This document shows positions 9,214 through 18,648 of a DNA stretch of 64,000 nucleotides, in pieces. Numbering within the stretch: position 1 is the stretch's first letter; every line of letters starts with the position of its first letter. Source of the stretch: Rhodospirillaceae bacterium (lineage in GTDB: Bacteria > Pseudomonadota > Alphaproteobacteria > Rhodospirillales > Rhodospirillaceae); contig JAQWQC010000006.1 of the NCBI GenBank assembly GCA_029245025.1, forward strand, positions 372,001 through 436,000. The letters run 5' to 3'. The notes below the pieces were generated by a model. That model ran no database searches and was not told where the DNA came from. It worked only from the letters and a program-made list of their open reading frames with translations. The translations under genes were made by a program, and so were the position numbers.

Positions 9214-9864
9214 TTAGGCTGATATTTGTAAGGCCTGGCCAGCTTGATCCCCGGTCTCGATGCAACGCAGACCCTCAGCCGCAACGTCTGCCCGAGTAAC
9301 TTTCCATGCGACCTTCTGCGGCGGCTTCTGCCCTTTCCACACCGTGTACTGCCCTGTCGCCGGTTTACTCAAAAGCATTGGCGGCCGCAGAATTGTCCAG
9401 GCTAGATCAGCGTTTCGAATAACTGTTTCCTGCAGCGTTTTATCGGGAATGATGTGTTTCAGAATTACTTTTGCAACGAATCGCACCCAAAGGGGGCCGA
9501 TACCCGCGCTCTCTGATGCCCCCATAGAGCTGACGGCGACCAGGCGAGACACACCGGCTGCCCTCATGCCATCGACCACCGCGCACGTGACTCGCTCGTG
9601 TTTGTTGTCGGGTTCTTTATTGGAGAACCCGTAAGCCGTGAAGACCGCCTCACAATCTGAAAGCACAGCCGCCTTAACAGCAGCTGCGTCGAATAGATCG
9701 CCCTCGACAATCTTTAGGTTTGCACTTTTTGTTGATAGTTTTGATGAATTGCGCACAAAAACCGTGACTGTATGTCCGTGCGCGAGGGCTTGTTGGACAA
9801 AAGCAGCCCCCGTCCCGCCGGTGGCTCCAAAAACGAGAATTTTTTTTGGTTTTATCTCAGACAT
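9214..9864 (-). CDS. NAD(P)-binding oxidoreductase (atypical SDR, NmrA/YwnB-like)
   Basis: The 216-residue protein starts with a Rossmann dinucleotide-binding motif, ILVFGATGGTGAAFVQQAL, at residues 9-27, followed by VEGDLFD at the second acidic strand and VAVSSMGAS in mid-protein. This is the pattern of atypical short-chain dehydrogenases with one Rossmann domain, often annotated as NAD(P)H-binding or flavin-reductase-like proteins. The Tyr-x3-Lys catalytic pair of classical SDRs is not evident. It follows the exported VOC-like gene after 14 bases and is likely in its operon. Substrate unknown. Confidence 0.75.
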   Translation of the reverse strand: MSEIKPKKILVFGATGGTGAAFVQQALAHGHTVTVFVRNSSKLSTKSANLKIVEGDLFDAAAVKAAVLSDCEAVFTAYGFSNKEPDNKHERVTCAVVDGMRAAGVSRLVAVSSMGASESAGIGPLWVRFVAKVILKHIIPDKTLQETVIRNADLAWTILRPPMLLSKPATGQYTVWKGQKPPQKVAWKVTRADVAAEGLRCIETGDQAGQALQISA

Positions 9865-9878
9865 AACAATTTCACCGC

Positions 9879-10892
9879 TTACCTTTTTTCTACAAGTTCA
9901 GTGCGCTCACCGGCTAGTCCAACAAACGTGGCGGCCATGTATCCCTCATAGAGCGGCGCGGGTGGTGAAATAAAATCAACGGCAATGCTGTAGAGAGACT
10001 CAACCTCAAATGTCGTCATAGCAATGCCTGGCGGCAATTGACCAGGCGTGACAGGACGTTTGCCAAATTGAGGTTCATACTGGTCCAGCTCAAGTTTATT
10101 GCCTCGTTCTGACCCAACCAAAACAGAAAGATCATAGACATGATCGGCGGGAAGGCCCTGAGCGTCTGAAAGGACACCGACTGGAAACGCCAGATCGCCT
10201 TGGTCGCCCAGGTTGAAGGCTTCAATATAGAATTTCTTAAGAGCCAGCTTATCAGGCCCAGCCAACACCATGATAAATATGCGATCGATGAGGGTTTTGG
10301 GGTCGGGATGATTTGAAGCAACTCGGTCGCCAATATTGCCGGTGAGGTAGATGACTTCATCGGCTGGACCAAGCACCTGCATGGCGCGAATGGGGGACGA
10401 GGACGTCAATTCCCGCGGAAGACCCAAAACCTTGAAGGGAGAGCCTTCTAGTTTTTCCATGACCATATCGACATCGGAGACAGTGATTTCGACAGCCGCC
10501 CATCCCCAGGTGATTAGGGTCTTAAAGCAAGGTACCGGGTCAATTTCGACAGCGCGGAGGTAGACATCCTCTCCACTGGCCGGACCGAGGATGGTAAAAG
10601 GCCGTCCTGCGCTATCCGGCGCACCCCAGGACCTGGCCAAATCGGCGGATACAACTCCGCGCTCAATCACCCCATAATCGAGCCATTGGCCATACCATGC
10701 CTCGACCTTGGCCACATCTGGTGCCCCCAAAGTGGCCATTTTGATGCGTTTTACGGAAGAATTTGAACCGATCATGGCAGGTTTTTCCTGAGCCTGGGGC
10801 GAAGGCAGCATGCCGACACTCGCCATTACCTGGCCAGCCAAGACCCCCTTAAAAACGGCTCTTCTACTGGGTTTTAAAGAATTCTGATTCAT
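9879..10892 (-). CDS. Tat-exported VOC/glyoxalase-fold protein
   Basis: The chosen ATG at 10892 gives 337 residues beginning with a twin-arginine signal, SRRAVFKG at residues 9-16, followed by a hydrophobic stretch and a possible AQA cleavage site. The rest shows repeated vicinal-oxygen-chelate type modules: KRIKMATLGAPDVAKVEAWY near residue 50 starts one, and RIFIMVLAGPDKLALKKFYI starts another. VOC proteins usually bind a metal and act on small electrophiles or catechols in the cytoplasm; export of a folded, probably cofactor-containing member is notable. No strong ribosome site precedes the ATG, so a start further upstream (for example at 10969) cannot be excluded. Function unknown. Confidence 0.6.
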   Translation of the reverse strand: MNQNSLKPSRRAVFKGVLAGQVMASVGMLPSPQAQEKPAMIGSNSSVKRIKMATLGAPDVAKVEAWYGQWLDYGVIERGVVSADLARSWGAPDSAGRPFTILGPASGEDVYLRAVEIDPVPCFKTLITWGWAAVEITVSDVDMVMEKLEGSPFKVLGLPRELTSSSPIRAMQVLGPADEVIYLTGNIGDRVASNHPDPKTLIDRIFIMVLAGPDKLALKKFYIEAFNLGDQGDLAFPVGVLSDAQGLPADHVYDLSVLVGSERGNKLELDQYEPQFGKRPVTPGQLPPGIAMTTFEVESLYSIAVDFISPPAPLYEGYMAATFVGLAGERTELVEKR

Positions 10893-11184
10893 AGACGATA
10901 CGCTACTCGCGTTGGACAATTTTGGCGACGAAGAACTGAGATCGGAGAAATGGCTGAATTCCGCCATTTCATAATCTAAGGGCTCCGTTGAGAGCCAGGG
11001 GCCAACAGACTGACTCTTAACAATAAAACCGGCTTTATTAACGCTCCGTTTACCTTTGCAGGCGACCCTGTAAACGTGAGGAGAGCCGCCCTTTTTGAGG
11101 TCGGCTTTGGTGGAATGGGACGCATCGCCATTTGCCCCTGGGGCAATTGGTAAACCGGTGCACCACAGAGGGACGACAGCCAGG

Positions 11185-12387
11185 ATGTACAACAGCCGCC
11201 TAGATGGGCTGACTGACTATCCGTTTCAGCGCCTGAACGCGCTTTTGGCGGACATTTCCCCTCCGGCAGACATTGCGCCGTTGGCCATGTCCATCGGCGA
11301 ACCTCAACACCCAGCACCCGACATGATCCATGACGAATTGGCGCGTCATGCGAAGGACTGGAACAAGTACCCGCCAACAGCCGGCACAAAAGCCTATCGC
11401 ACTGCAGTCGCTGAGTGGTTGACGCAGCGTTACGCTCTGCCAGCAGATTATATCGACCCGGATAAAAACACTCTGCCAGTTGCAGGTACACGAGAAGCGT
11501 TGTTCATGGCCGCTGAACTTGTGGTGCCGCCGGAGAGAAACGGACAGGTTCCAGCCGTTCTAATGCCCAACCCCTTTTACCAAGTCTACCTAGGGGCTGC
11601 GGTGATGGCTGGGGCCGAACCAGTTTTTGTGCCCGCAACACAAGACAATGGTTTCATACCGAACTTTCAAGAGCTTGGGTCCGATGTACTTAACCGAACA
11701 ACTCTTGCTTACCTGTGTAGTCCGGCCAACCCACAAGGGTCAGTTGCAACACTTGAACAACTTCAAAACGCGATTTCTCTAGCGCGTAAACACGACTTCG
11801 TTTTGATCGGCGACGAATGTTATTCCGAAATCTATTCGGACACACCTCCAACGGGTTTGATTGAAGCCTGCGCTAACCTGGGCGATGATCTTCACAATGT
11901 CCTGGTTTTCAATTCTCTATCAAAGCGATCAAGTGCACCTGGACTTAGGGCAGGGTTTGTTGCTGGGGACCCAGGCCTGATCGATAAATTCCAGCGCCTG
12001 CGATCCCATGCGGGTGCCGTACAACCACTTCCCGTGATGGCCGCCGCTACGGCTTTATGGCGCGACGAATCTCATGTCAAAGAAAACCGCGCGCTATACC
12101 AGCAAAAATTTAAAGATGCCGAAAACATATTTGATGGACGCTTTGGGTTCGCCATACCCGCTGGCGGTTTTTTTCAGTGGCTCGATGTCGGCGACAGCTG
12201 TGAAACGACACGAACACTTTGGCGGGACGGCGGTATCAAAGTTTTGCCGGGCGCCTACTTAAGCCGTCCTGGGACTGACGGCGTTAGTCCAGGTGATCAA
12301 TATATTCGCGTTGCCTTGGTCCACGACCAGGAGAAGACCAAGACCGGTTTAACTCGCATGTTTGAAATTCTATCTAAGAAGGATTGA
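11185..12387 (+). CDS. dapC: Succinyldiaminopimelate transaminase, alphaproteobacterial DapC type
   Basis: A class I/II fold PLP aminotransferase of 400 residues from the ATG at 11185. The start region [20 protein letters not shown] and MSIGEPQH are typical of the alphaproteobacterial DapC group in lysine and diaminopimelate synthesis. Landmarks are NPFYQVY, the LCSPANPQG substrate loop, [10 protein letters not shown] with the PLP-contacting Asp and Tyr, and [16 protein letters not shown] containing the Schiff-base Lys. A longer frame upstream adds residues without similarity. ftsK starts six bases after the stop. Another aminotransferase specificity is possible. Confidence 0.8.
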   Translation: MYNSRLDGLTDYPFQRLNALLADISPPADIAPLAMSIGEPQHPAPDMIHDELARHAKDWNKYPPTAGTKAYRTAVAEWLTQRYALPADYIDPDKNTLPVAGTREALFMAAELVVPPERNGQVPAVLMPNPFYQVYLGAAVMAGAEPVFVPATQDNGFIPNFQELGSDVLNRTTLAYLCSPANPQGSVATLEQLQNAISLARKHDFVLIGDECYSEIYSDTPPTGLIEACANLGDDLHNVLVFNSLSKRSSAPGLRAGFVAGDPGLIDKFQRLRSHAGAVQPLPVMAAATALWRDESHVKENRALYQQKFKDAENIFDGRFGFAIPAGGFFQWLDVGDSCETTRTLWRDGGIKVLPGAYLSRPGTDGVSPGDQYIRVALVHDQEKTKTGLTRMFEILSKKD

Positions 12388-12392
12388 GCGTT

Positions 12393-14834
12393 ATGGCTAC
12401 ATCAGCAACACCAATGGAATCTGGGCCCTTTCTGCCGCCGTCAATGGTTGCTGCTTTGAAGCGTGCTGTTTGGGTGACGACGGGTCTCTGTATCATTGGA
12501 GTTGCACTGGCTGCTCTTGTTGCTCTGGTCTCCTACAATCCAGGTGATCCGTCATTGAACACGGCAACTAACGCCGAGGTACAAAACTGGTTGGCGGAAC
12601 CAGGTGCGATCTTCGCCGACGCCGCGCTGCAATCTTTAGGACTGGCCGCGCTCGCACCGCTGATGATTATCGTCGCCTGGGGTGGCCGTGTTGTGCGGGC
12701 GGAAGCAGTTTCATGGCTATGGCTCCGCACGGTTTCAATTCCAGCAGCCGCACTATTGCTTTCAATCGGGCTATCTGGATTTGCACAACCAGCTAGCTGG
12801 TCACTGCCAGCCGGATTAGGTGGGTTTTCAGGACACATATTACTTGATCTCTTTGCCATCTCTCTAAGTGGATTGGGAGCCGTAGAAAGTCTGCGCTGGC
12901 TCGCTGTGGTTACCGGATTGATTGGGGGGCTGATTCTCACTCATTGGATTGCAACGGTTCCTTTTGAAGCCTATAGCGATGTTATGCGCTGGGTTCAACG
13001 CGAGGCTCTACGCGCATCATATTGGGTGCGCGGATTGGCGCACCCTATTCGTGATAAATATGTTGACCGAAAGGCTACCCGTCCTACACGGCGGGAGGGT
13101 GCCCCTATTCAGCGCCGTGAGCGCTTCGAACCAGCGATCGCAGCAGAAGATGCTGATTTTAAAGACATCGCTGACCCTATCAAAAACGTATCCGGGCCTG
13201 CACCAACCTCTGCACGCGACGCTGATATTGTTGTCGCACGGAGTAAACCGGCCAAGCCGTCCAAGAAAGAACTTGCAGCGCGCCAAGGGTCCTTGTTACC
13301 TGCAACGCTAGAAGGTTTTGAACTGCCGCCGCTCGATATTCTCAGCATGTCGCGTGTGGAGACCGCAACACAGCTTGATACTCAAGCCTTAGAGGGCAAT
13401 GCCAAAATGCTCGAGGGAGTTCTCCAAGATTTCGGAGTAAAGGGCGAAATCATAAAAGTAAGGCCCGGGCCCGTTGTAACGCTATACGAACTTGAGCCAG
13501 CTCCCGGTACAAAAACAGCTCGCGTTGTTTCGCTCGCCGACGACATTGCGCGGTCCATGAGCGCCATTGCAGTACGTATCGCTGTTGTGCCAGGACGAAG
13601 CGTTATCGGGATTGAACTGCCGAACGAACGGCGCGAGACCGTGTACTTCCGCGAAATGTTGTCATCAGAAGCCTGTGACAAGTTCGACGGAAAACTCACT
13701 CTGGCACTTGGAAAAGATATTGGCGGCGCACCAATCTATGCTGACCTCGCACGCATGCCTCACTTACTGATCGCTGGAACAACAGGTTCTGGTAAATCAG
13801 TCGCCATCAACACCATGATTATGTCGCTGCTCTACCGTCACACGCCAGATGACGTGCGCATCTTGATGATTGACCCCAAGATGCTGGAGCTTTCCATTTA
13901 CGATGGCATTCCTCATTTGCTCGCCCCCGTGGTTACGGAACCGGGCAAAGCCGTTGTGGCATTGAAGTGGGTCGTGCGGGAAATGGAAGACCGTTACCGT
14001 GCAATGAGCCAGCTGAGCGTGCGGAACATTGCTGGATACAATCAGCGGCTAAAAGAGGCGTCTACAAAAGGCACGACGTTGACAAAGACAGTTCAAACTG
14101 GGTTTGATCCTGAAACCGGAAAGCCCGTATACGAAGAGCAAGCTCTTGATCTCACGCCTCTGCCCTACATCGTCGTCATTATTGATGAGATGGCCGACCT
14201 TATGCTTGTTGCGGGTAAAGATGTCGAAGCTGCAGTTCAGCGGCTGGCACAAATGGCACGTGCCGCCGGTATTCATGTCATAATGGCGACACAACGTCCG
14301 TCTGTAGATGTCATAACAGGAACCATCAAAGCAAACTTCCCAACCCGCATTTCATTCCAGGTTACGTCAAAAATCGACAGCCGAACAATTTTGGGGGAAC
14401 AGGGAGCAGAGCAATTACTGGGACAAGGAGACATGTTGTACATGGCGGCCGGTGGACGAATAACCCGCGTTCATGGACCATTCGTGACCGACGACGAAGT
14501 CGGAGAAATTGTCACACACCTCAAGGATCAAGGACAGCCGTCTTATCTAGATGAAGTTACAGATGAAGATGCAGCCGACGTATCAGACGTGCCCGGCTTT
14601 ACAGGAGCGACCGGTGGTAACACGGACTCAGGCGATAGCCTATTTGATCAGGCCGTTGCACTTGTTGCCCGTGAACGCAAAGCATCGACGAGCTTTGTGC
14701 AGCGGCATCTGCAAATTGGATACAACAGAGCGGCGCGCATTATTGAAGAAATGGAAGCGCAGGGCATGATCGGTAAGCCAAACCATGTCGGAAAACGTGA
14801 AGTGCTTTTGCCGGAAATTGCAGAAAGGCTTTGA
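12393..14834 (+). CDS. ftsK: DNA translocase FtsK
   Basis: FtsK is a septal, hexameric double-stranded DNA pump that clears chromosome termini and activates dimer resolution. The 813-residue protein has four to five N-terminal membrane helices (about residues 25-190), a short charged linker (about 190-310) and the motor domain with Walker [14 protein letters not shown] near residue 460 and [11 protein letters not shown] as the Walker B region. The C-terminal gamma winged helix (from about residue 745, [20 protein letters not shown]) recognises KOPS sequences. The linker is short compared with E. coli. The ATG at 12393 has GGA upstream; a TTG at 12384 overlapping dapC is less likely. Confidence 0.97.
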   Translation: MATSATPMESGPFLPPSMVAALKRAVWVTTGLCIIGVALAALVALVSYNPGDPSLNTATNAEVQNWLAEPGAIFADAALQSLGLAALAPLMIIVAWGGRVVRAEAVSWLWLRTVSIPAAALLLSIGLSGFAQPASWSLPAGLGGFSGHILLDLFAISLSGLGAVESLRWLAVVTGLIGGLILTHWIATVPFEAYSDVMRWVQREALRASYWVRGLAHPIRDKYVDRKATRPTRREGAPIQRRERFEPAIAAEDADFKDIADPIKNVSGPAPTSARDADIVVARSKPAKPSKKELAARQGSLLPATLEGFELPPLDILSMSRVETATQLDTQALEGNAKMLEGVLQDFGVKGEIIKVRPGPVVTLYELEPAPGTKTARVVSLADDIARSMSAIAVRIAVVPGRSVIGIELPNERRETVYFREMLSSEACDKFDGKLTLALGKDIGGAPIYADLARMPHLLIAGTTGSGKSVAINTMIMSLLYRHTPDDVRILMIDPKMLELSIYDGIPHLLAPVVTEPGKAVVALKWVVREMEDRYRAMSQLSVRNIAGYNQRLKEASTKGTTLTKTVQTGFDPETGKPVYEEQALDLTPLPYIVVIIDEMADLMLVAGKDVEAAVQRLAQMARAAGIHVIMATQRPSVDVITGTIKANFPTRISFQVTSKIDSRTILGEQGAEQLLGQGDMLYMAAGGRITRVHGPFVTDDEVGEIVTHLKDQGQPSYLDEVTDEDAADVSDVPGFTGATGGNTDSGDSLFDQAVALVARERKASTSFVQRHLQIGYNRAARIIEEMEAQGMIGKPNHVGKREVLLPEIAERL

Positions 14835-14888
14835 CGAAAAGAGCTGGCTTGCGTGCCTGCCCTAATCCCGCCATAAGCTTTGACCATC

Positions 14889-15512
14889 ATGATCCACATG
14901 AGAAAGTTTAGTTTGGTCTTTGCAAGTCTAATTGCACTCAGCGGCGCGGACATTGCTGATACGACAGCCGAATCCGATGCGGACCTATTAAGCCGCGCAT
15001 CGTCATATCTTAATACCATTGATACCTTACAAGCTCGGTTTCTTCAGGTTGATGGGCGCGGTGGACTGGCCGAAGGTGACTTGTATTTAGACCGGCCTGG
15101 CAAAATGCGGTTAGCCTATGATCCACCAACACCTGTTCTCATCGTTGCGGATGGTTACTACGTCATTTATGTAGACTTAGAGCTAGGCGAACCAAGCTAT
15201 TTGGATATCAAAGACACACCGGCAGCTTTTCTTCTCGAGCCTGCCTGGTCCTTCACCGACGACACGGTCACAGTCAAAGATATTGTCCGCCAACCCGGGC
15301 TGATTGAGATCACCGCGACACAGGCCAATGACCCCATATCAGGCGAGCTCACTTTCGTCTTTTCCGAAGCTCCCTTTGAATTGCGTCAATGGCGCGTCAA
15401 GGATGCCCAAAGCCAAGAAATCACCGTAACCCTGTTCGAGACCAAAACCGGGTTGGATCTCGACTCGAGGCTCTTCCAGTATGATGACGAAGACGTCTTT
15501 GAAGACGATTAA
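14889..15512 (+). CDS. lolA: LolA-like outer-membrane lipoprotein carrier protein
   Basis: The product (about 207 residues) has a signal peptide (MRKFSLVFASLIALSG) and the LolA pattern: LNTIDTLQARFLQVD, then GDLYLDRPGKMRLAYDPP, the conserved segment that forms the hydrophobic lipid-binding half-barrel. LolA ferries lipoproteins through the periplasm from LolCDE to LolB or the outer membrane. It follows ftsK by 54 bases, as in many alphaproteobacteria. The ATG at 14898 is an equally good start; neither has a clear ribosome site. The acidic tail DDEDVFEDD is unusual. Confidence 0.88.
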   Translation: MIHMRKFSLVFASLIALSGADIADTTAESDADLLSRASSYLNTIDTLQARFLQVDGRGGLAEGDLYLDRPGKMRLAYDPPTPVLIVADGYYVIYVDLELGEPSYLDIKDTPAAFLLEPAWSFTDDTVTVKDIVRQPGLIEITATQANDPISGELTFVFSEAPFELRQWRVKDAQSQEITVTLFETKTGLDLDSRLFQYDDEDVFEDD

Positions 15513-15610
15513 CTTACGGATTTAGGTCACGCAGCTGGCGAGTCAGAAAAATGTTTCGCTGCTATTCCTATAGGATGACCGCGCTCTAAGTGCCTGTAAA
15601 AATAGCATAA

Positions 15611-15815
15611 TATAATTCTACAACTTAACCGCGCAGGCTGTGCATACCTGCCATGCAGCTTCATCACTTTGAAAACAGGGGGTTCAGACCCCATGATTGG
15701 ATTCAATGGCGCTGCACCTGCAATGGTTCGCAGCGTGTTGGCGATCCGGTGTCCCCTGCCGGACCAGCATGAAGACCAGGCGCCCGATGTTCCCCCGACG
15801 TCGGGCGCCGCTTTT
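15611..15815 (+). ncRNA. Probable structured small RNA of about 190 nt, or a long structured 3' UTR of lolA
   Basis: The 375 bases between lolA and xth hold no gene but contain ordered hairpins. TGCAT/ATGCA pairs at 15641-15657, GGGG/CCCC at 15679-15692, GCTGC/GCAGC at 15711-15734 and TCCGG/CCGGA at 15745-15763. A strong intrinsic terminator follows at 15779-15817. A TATAAT at 15611-15616 could serve as a -10 box, but no good -35 is present 17 bases upstream (AAGTGC). The T-arm-like GGGGGTTCAGACCCC does not belong to a tRNA. I do not recognise 6S, SRP or tmRNA features. A structured transcript is inferred from the terminator plus the hairpins. Confidence 0.4.
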
Positions 15816-15817
15816 CT
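15779..15817 (+). terminator. Intrinsic terminator
   Basis: A perfect nine-base-pair stem GGCGCCCGA/TCGGGCGCC encloses a 13-base loop and is followed by GCTTTTCTT. It would end transcription from ftsK-lolA or from an RNA gene between lolA and xth. Confidence 0.75.
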
Positions 15818-15887
15818 TCAATCCCCATAAATGTCCGCTACATCCACTGTGTCGCCATGCACGCCCGAAACCCTCTATAAGTCACGC

Positions 15888-16703
15888 ATGCCGATTCAGC
15901 CCCTCAGCCTTATATCGTGGAACGTAAACTCCGTCCGAAAACGCCTGGACCAGTTGATACGAGTGATCGACCGATGGGATCCGGACATCATTTGCCTGCA
16001 GGAGTTAAAAGCTGATACCGACATGGTGCCTGCCGATGCCATCGCTGCGGCTGGGTACGAACATCAAGCTATAGCGGCACAGCCGGGATATAACGGCGTC
16101 GCAATTCTTTCCCGACTGCCGCTGTCAGATATAGAAAATTTTACTTGGGCAGAGCGTAAAGACGCGCGTCACATCTTTGCCCGGATCGGGAATACAGGCA
16201 TTGGTGTACATTGTGTTTATGTGCCCGCTGGGGGTGATGTACCTGATCGAGAGGCCAACCCTAAGTTTGATTTTAAGTTGCGCTATCTGGATGATTTGGC
16301 AGACCACTTTTCAGGAACCTACGGCTTTCGCGACCCTATGATTCTCGCCGGTGACCTTAATGTTGCACCGTTACCCACAGATGTGTGGTCACACACGAAG
16401 TTGAAGAACGTCATCACCCACACAGAAATCGAAGTCGCTGCCCTTGAGCGCGTTAAACGTTCCCTGAATTGGATAGATACCCAGCGTGAAGTGGTCGATG
16501 ACGACGACCCTGTATTCACTTGGTGGAGTTATCGTGCGGCCGACTGGGAAGCAACGAACAAAGGGCGACGGCTAGATCACATATGGGTCACACCTGGCTT
16601 GAAAAATGACATAACAGACGTTGAGGTTTTAACAGCGGTCCGGCATTGGTCACCGCCATCAGACCATGCTCCAGTTCGTTTGTTATTGGGCACCAACTCT
16701 TGA
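15888..16703 (+). CDS. xth: Exodeoxyribonuclease III
   Basis: Exonuclease III/AP endonuclease cleaves abasic sites and repairs 3' ends in base-excision repair. The ATG at 15888 yields 271 residues, the standard length. Catalytic landmarks of the endonuclease/exonuclease/phosphatase fold are SWNVNSVRKRL near residue 10, CLQELKAD, AGDLNVAP and the final SDHAPV. A longer frame starting at 15831 adds a poorly fitting N-terminus and lies almost on the terminator. CTATAA about ten bases before the ATG could be a -10 box. Confidence 0.93.
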   Translation: MPIQPLSLISWNVNSVRKRLDQLIRVIDRWDPDIICLQELKADTDMVPADAIAAAGYEHQAIAAQPGYNGVAILSRLPLSDIENFTWAERKDARHIFARIGNTGIGVHCVYVPAGGDVPDREANPKFDFKLRYLDDLADHFSGTYGFRDPMILAGDLNVAPLPTDVWSHTKLKNVITHTEIEVAALERVKRSLNWIDTQREVVDDDDPVFTWWSYRAADWEATNKGRRLDHIWVTPGLKNDITDVEVLTAVRHWSPPSDHAPVRLLLGTNS

Positions 16704-16707
16704 AGTC

Positions 16708-16735
16708 TTGATCTAGGGACCCCATCCTCTACATA
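16708..16735 (+). promoter_or_regulatory. Possible heat-shock type promoter of hslVU
   Basis: TTGATC, a 16-base spacer and TACATA precede hslV by 28 bases, with CCCCATCC ahead of the -10, resembling the hrcA upstream site. hslVU is a sigma-32 target in many proteobacteria. The match was judged by eye. Confidence 0.3.
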
Positions 16736-16763
16736 AGCGTTCTCTCTCCCGAAAGGATTCACC

Positions 16764-17309
16764 ATGTCCTCTGATGCTGCCGTTTGGCACGGCACCACCA
16801 TCTTGTCCGTGCGAAAAAATGGGTCTGTCGTCATCGCCGGTGATGGCCAAGTGACCTTGGGACAACAGGTTATAAAATCAAATGCACGGAAGGTGCGGCA
16901 ACTTTCTGACGGATTAGTAATAGCTGGATTTGCGGGCGCGACAGCGGACGCCTTTACGCTTTTCGAGCGCCTTGAAACGAAGTTAGAGCAGCATCCGGGC
17001 CAACTGACCCGCGCTTGTGTCGAACTTGCAAAAGATTGGAGAACCGATCGTTATCTGCGTCGTTTAGAAGCCATGATGGCTGTCGCAGATAAAGAAGCAT
17101 CTTTGGTTCTAACTGGCACAGGAGACGTGCTTGAACCGGAAGATGGCTTAATCGGCATAGGGTCAGGTGGGTCCTATGCGCTTTCTGCAGCGCGTGCACT
17201 AATCGACAAAGATGATCTAGATGCTGAGACGATCGCCCGAAAAGCGATGGGCATCGCAGCGGACATCTGCGTTTATACTAATGATTCTTTGGTGATTGAA
17301 AGCCTTTAG
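16764..17309 (+). CDS. hslV: ATP-dependent protease subunit HslV
   Basis: HslV is the threonine peptidase of the HslUV (ClpQY) proteasome-like protease that degrades misfolded and regulatory proteins. The 181-residue precursor has a short propeptide and then [20 protein letters not shown]; the first Thr after processing is the catalytic nucleophile. [14 protein letters not shown] and the C-terminal [10 protein letters not shown] match the family. GAAAGGA lies upstream of the ATG and hslU follows after five bases. Confidence 0.97.
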   Translation: MSSDAAVWHGTTILSVRKNGSVVIAGDGQVTLGQQVIKSNARKVRQLSDGLVIAGFAGATADAFTLFERLETKLEQHPGQLTRACVELAKDWRTDRYLRRLEAMMAVADKEASLVLTGTGDVLEPEDGLIGIGSGGSYALSAARALIDKDDLDAETIARKAMGIAADICVYTNDSLVIESL

Positions 17310-17314
17310 ACCTT

Positions 17315-18625
17315 ATGACTTCTTTTTCACCCCGCGAAATTGTTTCTGAACTTGATCGATTTATCATTGGCCAAGGAGATGCCAAACGTGCCGTTGCTAT
17401 TGCCTTGCGCAATAGATGGCGACGGCAACAGTTGCCCGACGCCCTAAAAGACGAAGTCTTGCCAAAAAATATTCTCATGATCGGTCCGACGGGTGTTGGA
17501 AAGACTGAGATTGCCCGGCGCCTCGCCAAGCTTGCCCAAGCCCCGTTCATAAAAGTTGAAGCCACTAAGTTTACGGAGGTTGGCTATGTCGGGCGCGATG
17601 TAGAAAGCATCGTCAGAGATCTGGTTGAAATTGCGATCAACATGAATCGGGAGCGCCTTCGTAAAAAAGTGACCGCGAAGGCAGAATTGGCCGCTGAAGA
17701 ACGCGTCTTAGATGCCCTTGTCGGAGAAACGGCGAGTGACAGCACACGGGATAGCTTCCGTTTAAAGCTTCGCAATGGAGAACTAAACGACAAAGAAATC
17801 GAAATTGAAGTGAGTGAGTCGGGGTCAGCCAGCATGCCAACCATGGATATTCCAGGCATGCCGGGCGCTCAGGTCGGGATGGTAAATCTCAACGATATGC
17901 TTGGCGGCATGTTGGGTGGACAGACTAAGACCAAACGACTCACCGTTCAGGATTCTTATAGCGTTCTCATTCGTGAAGAGAGCGACAAACTACTAGACGA
18001 AGACTCCGTAATCCGAGACGCCATAGACGCCGTCGAAAACAACGGCATCGTTTTTTTGGATGAAATTGACAAGATCACGGCACGGAATGACGCCCGTAGT
18101 GGCGATGTCTCACGTGAAGGTGTGCAACGGGACCTTCTTCCTTTAATCGAAGGCACAACAGTGGCCACGAAGCATGGCACCGTAAAAACAGATCACATTC
18201 TATTTGTAGCGTCAGGGGCTTTCCATTTGGCTAAACCATCTGATCTGCTCCCAGAACTACAGGGTCGTTTACCTATCCGGGTCGAACTCAAAGCGCTCAC
18301 TCAGGCAGACTTTGTGCGCATCCTTACGGAGACCGAAGCGAATCTAATCACACAGTACGAAGCATTGATGGGAACGGAAGGTGTGAACCTAGAGTTCGAG
18401 TCAGATGCAATTGAGGCGATTGCCGTACTGGCCGCTGAAATTAATCAGAACGTCGAAAACATTGGGGCTCGAAGACTTCACACCGTGCTTGAGAAATTAC
18501 TTGAAGATATCAGCTTTACGGCAACGGATCAGGCTGGCAGGACGATAAAAATTACGCCGGACTTGGTGCAAAGTCAGGTTGGCGATCTGGCGAAGAAGGG
18601 TGATCTCAGTAAGTTTATTTTATAG
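17315..18625 (+). CDS. hslU: HslU ATPase subunit
   Basis: HslU is the AAA+ unfoldase that feeds substrates to HslV. The 436-residue protein carries the N-terminal [20 protein letters not shown], Walker [16 protein letters not shown] near residue 55, the inserted I-domain (about residues 110-240), Walker [11 protein letters not shown] near residue 245, the sensor-2 region [16 protein letters not shown], and the C-terminal DLSKFIL that docks into HslV. It ends the hslVU unit and faces the convergent feoB gene 23 bases away. Confidence 0.97.
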   Translation: MTSFSPREIVSELDRFIIGQGDAKRAVAIALRNRWRRQQLPDALKDEVLPKNILMIGPTGVGKTEIARRLAKLAQAPFIKVEATKFTEVGYVGRDVESIVRDLVEIAINMNRERLRKKVTAKAELAAEERVLDALVGETASDSTRDSFRLKLRNGELNDKEIEIEVSESGSASMPTMDIPGMPGAQVGMVNLNDMLGGMLGGQTKTKRLTVQDSYSVLIREESDKLLDEDSVIRDAIDAVENNGIVFLDEIDKITARNDARSGDVSREGVQRDLLPLIEGTTVATKHGTVKTDHILFVASGAFHLAKPSDLLPELQGRLPIRVELKALTQADFVRILTETEANLITQYEALMGTEGVNLEFESDAIEAIAVLAAEINQNVENIGARRLHTVLEKLLEDISFTATDQAGRTIKITPDLVQSQVGDLAKKGDLSKFIL

Positions 18626-18648
18626 GGAATAAATTGTTTTTTTGTGTC

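Noticed and set aside
10976-11491. 171-codon minus-strand frame over the start of dapC
   Set aside because: It overlaps the conserved dapC N-terminus on the other strand and reads as low-complexity Ser/Pro/Cys-rich sequence.
15678-15692. GGGGGTTCAGACCCC as the T-arm of a tRNA
   Set aside because: The loop lacks the invariant A58 context, and no acceptor, D or anticodon arms can be placed around it.
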